DNA from: Astropecten irregularis | Lineage: Eukaryota > Echinodermata > Asteroidea > Paxillosida > Astropectinidae | DNA: 64,000 bases | Assembly: GCA_963971285.1 (NCBI GenBank) | Contig: OZ020258.1 | Span: forward strand, 8,638,614-8,702,613 | Direction of reading: 5' to 3' | Shown: positions 27,001 to 40,219 of the stretch, piece by piece | Numbering within the stretch: position 1 is the first letter of the stretch | Layout of the letters: the number at the start of each line of letters is the position of its first letter | The notes under the pieces: generated by a model | Told to the model about the DNA's origin: nothing | Database searches by the model: none | The model's input: the letters and a program-made list of their open reading frames with translations, nothing else | Made by a program: the position numbers and the translations under genes

Positions 27001-29397
27001 GACTAGGAGACACTTTTTTCTGCTAGAGTTTGAAATTTCTCCCTCAATACTGAGGCAATCGAGCTGAAACTTGCAGGAAATGTAGCCCCAGATGTACTCT
27101 ACAGGAAAGTATGAGCTTTGCCAAATTCCAAAGTCATGTTCATGGCCGAAAATCCAAGTATAGCACCACACGCTATGCGACAAAACGGCAGAGCACGCGG
27201 CAAAAAAAACCCTGCACTTAGACTATGACACACTTTTTTCTGTTAGAGTTTGAAATTTCTCCCTCAATACAGAGGCAATCGAGCTGAAACTTGCACGAAA
27301 TGTAGCCCTAGATGTAATCTACAGGAAAGTATGAGCTCCGCCAAATTCCAAAGTCATGTTCATGGCCGAAAATCCAAGTATAGCACCACACGCTATGCGA
27401 CAAAACGGCAGAGCAGTCGGCAGAAAAACTGCACTTAGACTATGAGACACTTTTTTCTGCTAGAGTTTGAAATTTCTCCCTCAATACTTAGGCAATCGAG
27501 CTGAAACTTGCACGAAATGTAGCCCCAGATGTACTCTACAGAAAAGTATGAGCAGTGCCAAATTCCAAAGTCATGTTCATGGCCGAAAATCCAAGTATAG
27601 CACCACACGCTATGCGACAAAACGGCAGAGCACGCGGCAAAAAAAACCCTGCACTTAGACTATGAGACACTTTTTTCTGTTAGAGTTTGAAATTTCTCCC
27701 TCAATACAGAGGCAATCGAGCTGAAACTTGCACGAAATGTAGCCCCAGATGTACTCTACAGGAAAGTATGAGCAGTGCCAAATTCCAAAGTCATGTTCAT
27801 TGCCGAAAATCCAAGTATAGCACCACACGCTATGCGACAAAACAGCAGAGCAGTCGGCAGAAAAACTGCACTTCGACTATGAGACACTTTTTTCTGTTAG
27901 AGTTTGACATTTCTCCCTCAATACAGAGGCAATCGAGCTGAAACTTGCACGAAATGTAGCCCCAGATGTTCTCTACAGGAAAGTATGAGCTCTGCCAAAT
28001 TCCAAAGTCATGTTCATGGCCGAAAATCCAAGTATAGCACCACACGCTATGCGACAAAACGGCAGAGCAGTCGGCAGAAAAACTGCACTTAGACTATGAG
28101 ACACTTTTTTCTGCTAGAGTTTGAAATTTCTCCCTCAATACTTAGGCAATCGAGCTGAAACTTGCACGAAATGTAGCCCCAGATGTACTCTACAGAAAAG
28201 TATGAGCAGTGCCAAATTCCAAAGTCATGTTCATGGCCGAAAATCCAAGTATAGCACCACACGCTATGCGACAAAACGGCAGAGCACGCGGCAAAAAAAA
28301 CCCTGCACTTAGACTATGAGACACTTTTTTCTGTTAGAGTTTGAAATTTCTCCCTCAATACAGAGGCAATCGAGCTGAAACTTGCACGAAATGTAGCCCC
28401 AGATGTACTCTTCAGGAAAGTATGAGCAGTGCCAAATTCCAAAGTCATGTTCATTGCCGAAAATCCAAGTATAGCACCACACGCTATGCGACAAAACGGC
28501 AGAGCACGCGGCAAAAAAAAACCTGCACTTAGACTATGACACACTTTTTTCTGTTAGAGTTTGAAATTTCTCCCTCAATACAGAGGCAATCGAGCTGAAA
28601 CTTGCACGAAATGTAGCCCCAGATGTTTTCTACAGGAAAGTATGAGCTCTGCCAAATTCCAAAGTCATGTTCATGGCCGAAAATCCAAGTATAGCACCAC
28701 ACGCTATGCGACAAAACGGCAGAGCAGTCGGCAGAAAAACTGCACTTAGACTATGAGACACTTTTTTCTGCTAGAGTTTGAAATTTCTCCCTCAATACTT
28801 AGGCAATCGAGCTGAAACTTCCATAAAATGTAGCCCCAGATGTACTCTAAAGGAAAGTATGAGCAGTGCCAAATTCCAAAGTCATGTTCATGGCCGGAAA
28901 TCCAAGTATAGCACCACACGCTATGCGACAAAACAGCAGAGCAGTCGGCAGAAAAACTGCACTTCGACTATGAGACACTTTTTTCTGTTAGAGTTTGACA
29001 TTTCTCCCTCAATACAGAGGCAATCGAGCTGAAACTTGCACGAAATGTAGCCCCAGATGTTCTCTACAGGAAAGTATGAGCTCTGCCAAATTCCAAAGTC
29101 ATGTTCATGGCCGAAAATCCAAGTATAGCACCACACGCTATGCGACAAAACGGCAGAGCAGTCGGCAGAAAAACTGCACTTAGACTATGAGACACTTTTT
29201 TCTGCTAGAGTTTGAAATTTCTCCCTCAATACTTAGGCAATCGAGCTGAAACTTCCACAAAATGTAGCCCCAGATGTACTCTACAGGAAAGTATGAGCAG
29301 TGCCAAATTCCAAAGTCATGTTCATGGCCGAAAATCCAAGTATAACACCACACGCTATGCGACAAAACGGCAGAGCAGTCGGCAGAAAAACTGCACT

Positions 29398-29457
29398 TAG
29401 ACTATGAGACACTTTTTTCTGTTAGAGTTTGAAATTTCTCCCAAAAAACTGCGCTTA
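29398..29457 (+). repeat. Truncated satellite monomer, second copy
   Basis: Same internal deletion as at 26,940-27,000 and 2,457 bp from it. The joint carries one more C and fewer A residues. Confidence 0.9.
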
Positions 29458-32074
29458 GACTAGGAGACACTTTTTTCTGCTAGAGTTTGAAATTTCTCCC
29501 TCAATACTGAGGCAATCGAGCTGAAACTTGCAGGAAATGTAGCCCCAGATGTACTCTACAGGAAAGTATGAGCTCTGCCAAATTCCAAAGTCATGTTCAT
29601 GGCCGAAAATCCAAGTATAGCACCACACGCTATGCGACAAAACGGCAGAGCACGCGGCAAAAAAAAACCTGCACTTAGACTATGACACACTTTTTTCTGT
29701 TAGAGTTTGAAATTTCTCCCTCAATACAGAGGCAATCGAGCTGAAACTTGCACGAAATGTAGCCCTAGATGTACTCTACAGGAAAGTATGAGCTCTGCCA
29801 AATTCCAAAGTCATGTTCATGGCCGAAAATCCAAGTATAGCACCACACGCTATGCGACAAAACGGCAGAGCAGTCGGCAGAAAAACTGCACTTAGAGTAT
29901 GAGACACTTTTTTCTGCTAGAGTTTGAAATTTCTCCCTCAATACTTAGGCAATCGAGCTGAAACTTGCACGAAATGTAGCCCCAGATGTACTCTACAGAA
30001 AAGTATGAGCAGTGCCAAATTCCAAAGTCATGTTCATGGCCGAAAATCCAAGTATAGCACCACACGCTATGCGACAAAACGGCAGAGCACGCGGCAAAAA
30101 AAACCCTGCACTTAGACTATGAGACACTTTTTTCTGTTAGAGTTTGAAATTTCTCCCTCAATACAGAGGCAATCGAGCTGAAACTTGCACGAAATGTAGC
30201 CCCAGATGTACTCTACAGGAAAGTATGAGCAGTGCCAAATTCCAAAGTCATGTTCATTGCCGAAAATCCAAGTATAGCACCACACGCTATGCGACAAAAC
30301 GGCAGAGCACGCGGCAAAAAAAAACCTGCACTTAGACTATGAGACACTTTTTTCTGTTAGAGTTTGAAATTTCTCCCTCAATACAGAGGCAATCGAGCTG
30401 AAACTTCCACAAAATGTAGCCCCAGATGTACTCTAAAGGAAAGTATGAGCAGTGCCAAATTCCAAAGTCATGTTCATGGCCGGAAATCCAAGTATAGCAC
30501 CACACGCTATGCGACAAAACAGCAGAGCAGTCGGCAGAAAAACTGCACTTAGACTATGAGACACTTTTTTCTGTTAGAGTTTGACATTTCTCCCTCAATA
30601 CAGAGGCAATCGAGCTGAAACTTGCACGAAATGTAGCCCCAAATGTTCTCTACAGGAAAGTATGAGCTCTGCCAAATTCCAAAGTCATGTTCATGGCCGA
30701 AAATCCAAGTATAGCACCACACGCTATGCGACAAAACGGCAGAGCAGTCGGCAGAAAAACTGCACTTAGACTATGAGACACTTTTTTCTGCTAGAGTTTG
30801 AAATTTCTCCCTCAATACTTAGGCAATCGAGCTGAAACTTGCACGAAATGTAGCCCCAGATGTACTCTACAGAAAAGTATGAGCAGTGCCAAATTCCAAA
30901 GTCATGTTCATGGCCGAAAATCCAAGTATAGCACCACACGCTATGCGACAAAACGGCAGAGCACGCGGCAAAAAAAACCCTGCACTTAGACTATGAGACA
31001 CTTTTTTCTGTTAGAGTTTGAAATTTCTCCCTCAATACAGAGGCAATCGAGCTGAAACTTGCACGAAATGTAGCCCCAGATGTACTCTACAGGAAAGTAT
31101 GAGCAGTGCCAAATTCCAAAGTCATGTTCATGGCCAGAAATCCAAGTATAGCACCACACGCTATGCGACAAAACAGCAGAGCAGTCGGCAGAAAAACTGC
31201 ACTTAGACTATGAGACACTTTTTTCTGTTAGAGTTTGACATTTCTCCCTCAATACAGAGGCAATCGAGCTGAAACTTGCACGAAATGTAGCCCCAGATGT
31301 TCTCTACAGGAAAGTATGAGCAGTGCCAAATTCCAAAGTCATGTTCATGGCCAAAAATCCAAGTATAGCACCACACGCTATGCGACAAAACGGCAGAGCA
31401 GTCGGCAGAAAAACTGCACTTAGACTATGAGACACTTTTTTCTGCTAGAGTTTGAAATTTCTCCCTCAATACTGAGGCAATCGAGCTGAAACTTCCACAA
31501 CATGTAGCCCCAGATGTACTCTACAGGAAAGTATGAGCAGTGCCAAATTCCAAAGTCATGTTCATGGCCGAAAATCCAAGTATAGCACCACACGCTATGC
31601 GACAAAACGGCAGAGCAGTCGGCAGAAAAACTGCACTTAGACTATGAGACACTTTTTTCTGTTAGAGTTTGAAATTTCTCCCTCAATACAGAGGCAATCG
31701 AGCTGAAACTTGCACGAAATGTAGCCCCACATGTACTCTACAGGAAAGTATGAGCTGTGCCAAATTCCAAAGTCATGTTCATGGCCGAAAATCCAAGTAT
31801 AGCACCACACGCTATGCGACAAAACGGCAGAGCAGTCGGCAGAAAAACTGCACTTAGACTATGGGACACTTTTTTCTGCTAGAGTTTGAAATTTCTCCCT
31901 CAATACTTAGGCAATCGAGCTGAAACTTGCACAAAATGTAGCCCCAGATGTACTCTACAGGAAAGTATGAGCAGTGCCAAATTCCAAAGTCATGTTCATG
32001 GCCGAAAATCCAAGTATAGCACCACACGCTATGCGACAAAACGGCAGAGCACGCGGCAGAAAAACTGCACTTAG

Positions 32075-32130
32075 ACTAGGAGACACTTTTTTCTGTAAGA
32101 GTTTGAAATTTCTCCCAAAAAACTGCGCTT
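32075..32130 (+). repeat. Truncated satellite monomer, third copy
   Basis: Third example of the fragment joint, preceded by the private variant TTTTTTCTGTAAGAG. It lies 2,674 bp from the second copy, so an extra monomer separates this repeat from the preceding 2,457-bp period. Confidence 0.88.
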
Positions 32131-34039
32131 AGACTAGGAGACACTTTTTTCTGCTAGAGTTTGAAATTTCTCCCTCAATACTGAGGCATTCGAGCTGAAA
32201 CTTGCAGGAAATGTAGCCCCAGATGTACTCTACAGGAAAGTATGAGCAGTGCCAAATTCCAAAGTCATGTTCATTGCCGAAAATCCAAGTATAGCACCAC
32301 ACGCTATGCGACAAAACGGCAGAGCACGCGGCAAAAAAAAACCTGCACTTAGACTATGACACACTTTTTTCTGTTAGAGTTTGAAATTTCTCCCTCAATA
32401 CAGAGGCAATCGAGCTGAAACTTGCACGAAATGTAGCCCCAGATGTACTCTACAGGAAAGTATGAGCAGTGCCAAATTCCAAAGTCATGTTCATTGCCGA
32501 AAATCCAAGTATAGCACCACACGCTATGCGACAAAACGGCAGAGCACGCGGCAAAAAAAAACCTGCACTTAGACTATGACACACTTTTTTCTGTTAGAGT
32601 TTGAAATTTCTCCCTCAATACAGAGGCAATCGAGCTGAAACTTGCACGAAATGTAGCCCCAGATGTTTTCTACAGGAAAGTATGAGCTCTGCCAAATTCC
32701 AAAGTCATGTTCATGGCCGAAAATCCAAGTATAGCACCACACGCTATGCGACAAAACGGCAGAGCAGTCGGCAGAAAAACTGCACTTAGACTATGAGACA
32801 CTTTTTTCTGCTAGAGTTTGAAATTTCTCCCTCAATACTTAGGCAATCGAGCTGAAACTTCCACAAAATGTAGCCCCAGATGTACTCTAAAGGAAAGTAT
32901 GAGCAGTGCCAAATTCCAAAGTCATGTTCATGGCCGGAAATCCAAGTATAGCACCACACGCTATGCGACAAAACGGCAGAGCAGTCGGCAGAAAAACTGC
33001 ACTTAGACTATGAGACACTTTTTTCTGTTAGAGTTTGACATTTCTCCCTCAATACTTAGGCAATCGAGCTGAAACTTGCACGAAATGTAGCCCCAGATGT
33101 TCTCTACAGGAAAGTATGAGCTCTGCCAAATTCCAAAGTCATGTTCATGGCCGAAAATCCAAGTATAGCACCACACGCTATGCGACAAAACGGCAGAGCA
33201 GTCGGCAGAAAAACTGCACTTAGACTATGAGACACTTTTTTCTGCTAGAGTTTGAAATTTCTCCCTCAATACTTAGGCAATCGAGCAGAAACTTCCACAA
33301 AATGTAGCCCCAGATGTACTCTAAAGGAAAGTATGAGCAGTGCCAAATTCCAAAGTCATGTTCATGGCCGAAAATCCAAGTATAGCACCACACGCTATGC
33401 AACAAACGGCAGAGCAGGCGGCAAAAAACTGCGCTTAGACTGAGACACTTTTTTCTGCTAGAGTTTGAAATTTCTCCCTCAATACAGAGGCAATCGAGCT
33501 GAAACTTGCAGGAAATGTAGCCCCAGATGTACTCTACAGGAAAGTATGAGCAGTGCCAAATTCCAAAGTCATGTTCATTGCCGAAAATCCAAGTATAGCA
33601 CCACACGCTATGCGACAAAACGGCAGAGCACGCGGCAAAAAAAACCTGCACTTAGACTATGACACACTTTTTTCTGTTAGAGTTTGAAATTTCTCCCTCA
33701 ATACAGAGGCAATCGAGCTGAAACTTGCACGAAATGTAGCCCCAGATGTTTTCTACAGGAAAGTATGAGCTCTGCCAAATTCCAAAGTCATGTTCATGGC
33801 CGAAAATCCAAGTATAGCACCACACGCTATTCGACAAAACGGCAGAGCAGTCGGCAGAAAAATTGCACTTAGACTATGAGACACTTTTTTCTGCTAGAGT
33901 TTGAAATTTCTCCCTCAATACTTAGGCAATCGAGCTGAAACTTCCACAAAATGTAGCCCCAGATGTACTCTAAAGGAAAGTATGAGCAGTGCCAAATTCC
34001 AAAGTCATGTTCATGGCCGGAAATCCAAGTATAGCACCA

Positions 34040-34075
34040 CACGCTATGCGACAAAACTTTTTTCTGTTAGAGTTT
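34040..34075 (+). repeat. Monomer junction with a 44-bp deletion
   Basis: GCTATGCGACAAAAC is followed directly by TTTTTTCTGTTAGAG. The usual linker and first bases of the next unit are missing, and the unit is 173 bp instead of 217. I saw no second copy, so this deletion appears private and recent. It fuses the short open frames of adjacent monomers on the minus strand. Confidence 0.85.
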
Positions 34076-35819
34076 GACATTTCTCCCTCAATACTTAGGC
34101 AATCGAGCTGAAACTTGCACGAAATGTAGCCCCAGATGTTCTCTACAGGAAAGTATGAGCTCTGCCAAATTCCAAAGTCATGTTCATGGCCGAAAATCCA
34201 AGTATAGCACCACACGCTATGCGACAAAACGGCAGAGCAGTCGGCAGAAAAACTGCACTTAGACTATGAGACACTTTTTTCTGCTAGAGTTTGAAATTTC
34301 TCCCTCAATACTTAGGCAATCGAGCTGAAACTTCCACAAAATGTAGCCCCAGATGTACTCTAAAGGAAAGTATGAGCAGTGCCAAATTCCAAAGTCATGT
34401 TCATGGCCGAAAATCCAAGTATAGCACCACACGCTATGCGACAAAACAGCAGAGCAGTCGGCAGAAAAACTGCACTTAGACTATGAGACACTTTTTTCTG
34501 CTACAGTTTGAAATTTCTCCCTCAATACTTAGGCAATCGAGCTGAAACTTCCACAAAATGTAGCCCCAGATGTACTCTAAAGGAAAGTATGAGCAGTGCC
34601 AAATTCCAAAGTCATGTTCATGGCCGAAAATCCAAGTATAGCATCACACGCTATGCGACAAAACGGCAGAGCAGTCGGCAGAAAAACTGCACTTAGACTA
34701 TGAGACACTTTTTTTCTGTTAGAGTTTGAAATTTCTCCCTCAATACTTAGGCAATCGAGCTGAAACTTCCACAAAATGTAGCCTTAGATGTACTCTACAG
34801 GAAAGTATGAGCAGTGCCAAATTCCAAAGTCATGTTCATGGCCGAAAATCCAAGTATAGCACCACACGCTATGCGACAAAACGGCAGAGCACGCGGCAAA
34901 AAAAAACCTGCACTTAGACTATGACACACTTTTTTCTGTTAGAGTTTGAAATTTCTCCCTCAATACAGAGGCAATCGAGCTGAAACTTGCACGAAATGTA
35001 GCCCCAGATGTTTTCTACAGGAAAGTATGAGCTCTGCCAAATTCCAAAGTCATGTTCATGGCCGAAAATCCAAGTATAGCACCACACGCTATGCGACAAA
35101 ACGGCAGAGCAGTCGGCAGAAAAACTGCACTTAGACTATGAGACACTTTTTTCTGCTAGAGTTTGAAATTTCTCCCTCAATACTTAGGCAATCGAGCTGA
35201 AACTTGCACGAAATGTAGCCCCAGATGTACTCTACAGAAAAGTATGAGCAGTGCCAAATTCCAAAGTCATGTTCATGGCCGAAAATCCAAGTATAGCACC
35301 ACACGCTATGCGACAAAACGGCAGAGCACGCGGCAAAAAAAAACCTGCACTTAGACTATGACACACTTTTTTCTGTTAGAGTTTGAAATTTCTCCCTCAA
35401 TACAGAGGCAATCGAGCTGAAACTTGCACGAAATGTAGCCCCAGATGTACTCTAAAGGAAAGTATGAGCAGTGCCAAATTCCAAAGTCATGTTCATGGCC
35501 GAAAATCCAAGTATAGCACCACACGCTATGCGACAAAACGGCAGAGCAGTCGGCAGAAAAACTGCACTTAGACTATGAGACACTTTTTTCTGCTAGAGTT
35601 TGAAATTTCTCCCTCAATACTTAGGCAATCGAGCTGAAACTTGCAGAAAATGTAGCCCCAGATGTACTCTACAGGAAAGTATGAGCAGTGCCAAATTCCA
35701 AAGTCATGTTCATGGCCGAAAATCCAAGTATAGCACCACACGCTATGCGACAAAACGGCAGAGCACGCGGCAAAAAAAAACCTGCACTTAGACTATGACA
35801 CACTTTTTTCTGTTAGAGT

Positions 35820-38800
35820 TTGAAATTTCTCCCTCAATACTTAGGCAATCGAGCTAAAACTTGCACGAAATGTAGCCCCAGATGTACTCTACAGAAAAGT
35901 ATGAGCAGTGCCAAATTCCAAAGTCATGTTCATGGCCGAAAATCCAAGTATAGCACCACACGCTATGCGACAAAACGGCAGAGCACGCGGCAAAAAAAAA
36001 CCTGCACTTAGACTATGACACACTTTTTTCTGTTAGAGTTTGAAATTTCTCCCTCAATACTTAGGCAATCGAGCTGAAACTTGCACGAAATGTAGCCCCA
36101 GATGTTTTCTACAGGAAAGTATGAGCTCTGCCAAATTCCAAAGTCATGTTCATGGCCGAAAATCCAAGTATAGCACCACACGCTATGCGACAAAACGGCA
36201 GAGCAGTCGGCAGAAAAACTGCACTTAGACTATGAGACACTTTTTTCTGTTAGAGTTTGACATTTCTCCCTCAATACTGAGGCAATCGAGCTGAAACTTC
36301 CACAAAATGTAGCCCCAGATGTACTCTACAGGAAGGTATGAGCAGTTCTAAATTCCAAAGTCATGTTCATGGCCGAAAATCCAAGTATAGCACCACACGC
36401 TATGCAACAAACGGCAGAGCAGGCGGCCAAAAAACTGCGCTTAGACTAGGAGACACTTTTTTCTGCTAGAGTTTGAAATTTCTCCCTCAATACTGAGGCA
36501 ATCGAGCTGAAACTTGCAGAAAATGTAGCCCCAGATGTACTCTACAGGAAAGTATGAGCAGTGCCAAATTCCAAAGTCATGTTCATGGCCGAAAATCCAA
36601 GTATAGCACCACACGCTATGCGACAAAACGGCAGAGCACGCGGCAAAAAAACCCTGCACTTAGACTATGAGACACTTTTTCTGTTAGAGTTTGGAATTTC
36701 TCCCTCAATACTTAGGCAATCGAGCTGAAACTTGCACGAAATGTAGCCCCAGATGTACTCTACAGGAAAGTATGAGCAGTGCCAAATTCCAAAGTCATGT
36801 TCATGGCCGAAAATCCAAGTATAGCACCACACGCTAGGCGACAAAACGGCAGAGCACGCGGCAAAAAAAAACCTGCACACTTTTTTCTGTTAGAGTTTGA
36901 AATTTCTCCCTCAATACAGAGGCAATCGAGCTGAAACTTGCACGAAATGTAGCCCCAGATGTTTTCTACAGGAAAGTATGAGCTCTGCCAAATTCCAAAG
37001 TCATGTTCATGGCCGAAAATCCAAGTATAGCACCACACGCTATGCGACAAAACGGCAGAGCAGTCGGCAGAAAAACTGCACTTAGACTATGAGACACTTT
37101 TTTCTGCTAGAGTTTGAAATTTCTCCCTCAATACTTAAGCAATCGAGCTGAAACTTCCACAAAATGTAGCCCCAGATGTACTCTAAAGGAAAGTATGAGC
37201 AGTGCCAAATTCCAAAGTCATGTTCATGGCCGAAAATCCAAGTATAGCATCACACGCTATGCGACAAAACGGCAGAGCAGTCGGCAGAAAAACTGCACTT
37301 AGACTATGAGACACTTTTTTCTGTTAGAGTTTGAAATTTCTCCCTCAATACTTAGGCAATCGAGCTGAAACTTGCAGAAAATGTAGCCCCAGATGTACTC
37401 TACAGGAAAGTATGAGCAGTTCTTAATTCCAAAGTCATGTTCATGGCCGAAAATCCAAGTATAGCACCACACGCTATGCAACAAACGGCAGAGCAGGCGG
37501 CAAAAAACTGCGCTTAGACTAGGAGACACTTTTTTCTGTTAGAGTTTGAAATTTCTCCCTCAATACTTAGGCAATCGAGCTAAAACTTGCACGAAATGTA
37601 GCCCCAGATGTACTCTACAGAAAAGTATGAGCAGTGCCAAATTCCAAAGTCATGTTCATGGCCGAAAATCCAAGTATAGCACCACACGCTATGCGACAAA
37701 ACGGCAGAGCACGCGGCAAAAAAAAAACCTGCACTTAGACTATGACACACTTTTTTCTGTTAGAGTTTGAAATTTCTCCCTCAATACTTAGGCAATCGAG
37801 CTGAAACTTGCACGAAATGTAGCCCCAGATGTTTTCTACAGGAAAGTATGAGCTCTGCCAAATTCCAAAGTCATGTTCATGGCCGAAAATCCAAGTATAG
37901 CACCACACGCTATGCGACAAAACGGCAGAGCAGTCGGCAGAAAAACTGCACTTAGACTATGAGACACTTTTTTCTGTTAGAGTTTGACATTTCTCCCTCA
38001 ATACTGAGGCAATCGAGCTGAAACTTCCACAAAATGTAGCCCCAGATGTACTCTACAGGAAGGTATGAGCAGTTCTAAATTCCAAAGTCATGTTCATGGC
38101 CGAAAATCCAAGTATAGCACCACACGCTATGCAACAAACGGCAGAGCAGGCGGCCAAAAAACTGCGCTTAGACTAGGAGACACTTTTTTCTGCTAGAGTT
38201 TGAAATTTCTCCCTCAATACTGAGGCAATCGAGCTGAAACTTGCAGAAAATGTAGCCCCAGATGTACTCTACAGGAAAGTATGAGCAGTGCCAAATTCCA
38301 AAGTCATGTTCATGGCCGAAAATCCAAGTATAGCACCACACGCTATGCGACAAAACGGCAGAGCACGCGGCAAAAAAACCCTGCACTTAGACTATGAGAC
38401 ACTTTTTCTGTTAGAGTTTGGAATTTCTCCCTCAATACTTAGGCAATCGAGCTGAAACTTGCACGAAATGTAGCCCCAGATGTACTCTACAGGAAAGTAT
38501 GAGCAGTGCCAAATTCCAAAGTCATGTTCATGGCCGAAAATCCAAGTATAGCACCACACGCTATGCGACAAAACGGCAGAGCACGCGGCAAAAAAAACCC
38601 TGCACACTTTTTTCTGTTAGAGTTTGAAATTTCTCCCTCAATACAAAGGCAATCGAGCTGAAACTTGCACGAAATGTAGCCCTAGATGTTTTCTACAGGA
38701 AAGTATGAGCTCTGCCAAATTCCAAAGTCATGTTCATGGCCGAAAATCCAAGTATAGCACCACACGCTATGCGACAAAACGGCAGAGCAGTCGGCAGAAA

Positions 38801-39040
38801 AACTGCACTTAGACTATGAGACACTTTTTTCTGCTAGAGTTTGAAATTTCTCCCTCAATACTTAGGCAATCGAGCTGAAACTTCCACAAAATGTAGCCCC
38901 AGATGTACTCTAAAGGAAAGTATGAGCAGTGCCAAATTCCAAAGTCATGTTCATGGCCGAAAATCCAAGAATAGCATCACACGCTATGCGACAAAACGGC
39001 AGAGCAGTCGGCAGAAAAACTGCACTTAGACTATGAGACA
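35820..39040 (+). repeat. 1,727-bp HOR (8 monomers with a 14-bp deletion), two copies
   Basis: About 35,820-37,300 matches about 37,546-39,028 at an offset of 1,726-1,727 bp. Both copies share GGAAGGTATGAGCAGTTCTA, GGCGGCCAAAAAACTGCG, GAGACACTTTTTCTG (one T short), GAGTTTGGAATTTC and the deleted linker CCTGCACACTTTTTTCTG at about 36,873-36,890 and 38,600-38,615. That deletion removes CTTAGACTATGACA, bounded by a short repeated CAC, and explains why the period is shorter than eight full units. Confidence 0.85.
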
Positions 39041-40219
39041 CTTTTTTCTGTTAGAGTTTGAAATTTCTCCCTCAATACTTAGGCAATCGAGCTGAAACTT
39101 CCACAAAATGTAGCCCCAGATGTACTCTACAGGAAAGTATGAGCAGTTCTAAATTCCAAAGTCATGTTCATGGCCGAAAATCCAAGTATAGCACCACACG
39201 CTATGCAACAAACGGCAGAGCAGGCGGCAAAAAACTGCGCTTAGACTAGGAGACACTTTTTTCTGCTAGAGTTTGAAATTTCTCCCTCAATACAGAGGCA
39301 ATCGAGCTGAAACTTGCACGAAATGTAGCCCCAGATGTACTCTACAGGAAAGTATGAGCAGTGCCAAATTCCAAAGTCATGTTCATGGCCGAAAATCCAA
39401 GTATAGCACCACACGCTATGCGACAAAACGGCAGAGCACGCGGCAAAAAAAAACCTGCACTTAGACTATGACACACTTTTTTCTGTTAGAGTTTGAAATT
39501 TCTCCCTCAATACAGAGGCAATCGAGCTGAAACTTGCACGAAATGTAGCCCCAGATGTTTTCTACAGGAAAGTATGAGCTCTGCCAAATTCCAAAGTCAT
39601 GTTCATGGCCGAAAATCCAAGTATAGCACCACACGCTATGCGACAAAACGGCAGAGCAGTCGGCAGAAAAACTGCACTTAGACTATGAGACACTTTTTTC
39701 TGCTAGAGTTTAAAATTTCTCCCTCAATACTTAGGCAATCGAGCTGAAACTTCCACAAAATGTAGCCCCAGATGTACTCTACAGGAAAGTATGAGCAGTG
39801 CCAAATTCCAAAGTCATGTTCATGGCCGGAAATCCAAGTATAGCACCACACGCTATGCGAAAAAACGGCAGAGCAGTCGGCAGAAAAACTGCACTTAGAC
39901 TATGAGACACTTTTTTCTGTTAGAGTTTGACATTTCTCCCTCAATACAGAGGCAATCGAGCTGAAACTTGCACGAAATGTAGCCCCAGATGTTTTCTACA
40001 GGAAAGTATGAGCTCTGCCAAATTCCAAAGTCATGTTCATGGCCCAAAATCCAAGTATAGCACCACACGCTATGCGACAAAACGGCAGAGCAGTCGGCAG
40101 AAAAACTGCATTTAGACTATGAGACACTTTTTTCTGCTAGAGTTTAAAATTTCTCCCTCAATACAGAGGCAATCGAGCTGAAACTTGCACGAAATGTAGC
40201 CCCAGATGTACTCTACAGA

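Larger units (their letters stand above)
25630..30300 (+). repeat. 2,457-bp HOR, two copies, each with a truncated monomer
   Basis: About 25,632-27,840 matches 28,089-30,297 at an offset of 2,457 bp. The period is 11 full monomers plus a fragment of about 58 bp, so it is not a monomer multiple. The odd length comes from a truncated monomer carried in both copies. Rare shared variants include CTTCCATAAAATG, CATGGCCGGAAATCC, CATTGCCGAAAATCC and CTTGCAGGAAATG. Confidence 0.85.
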
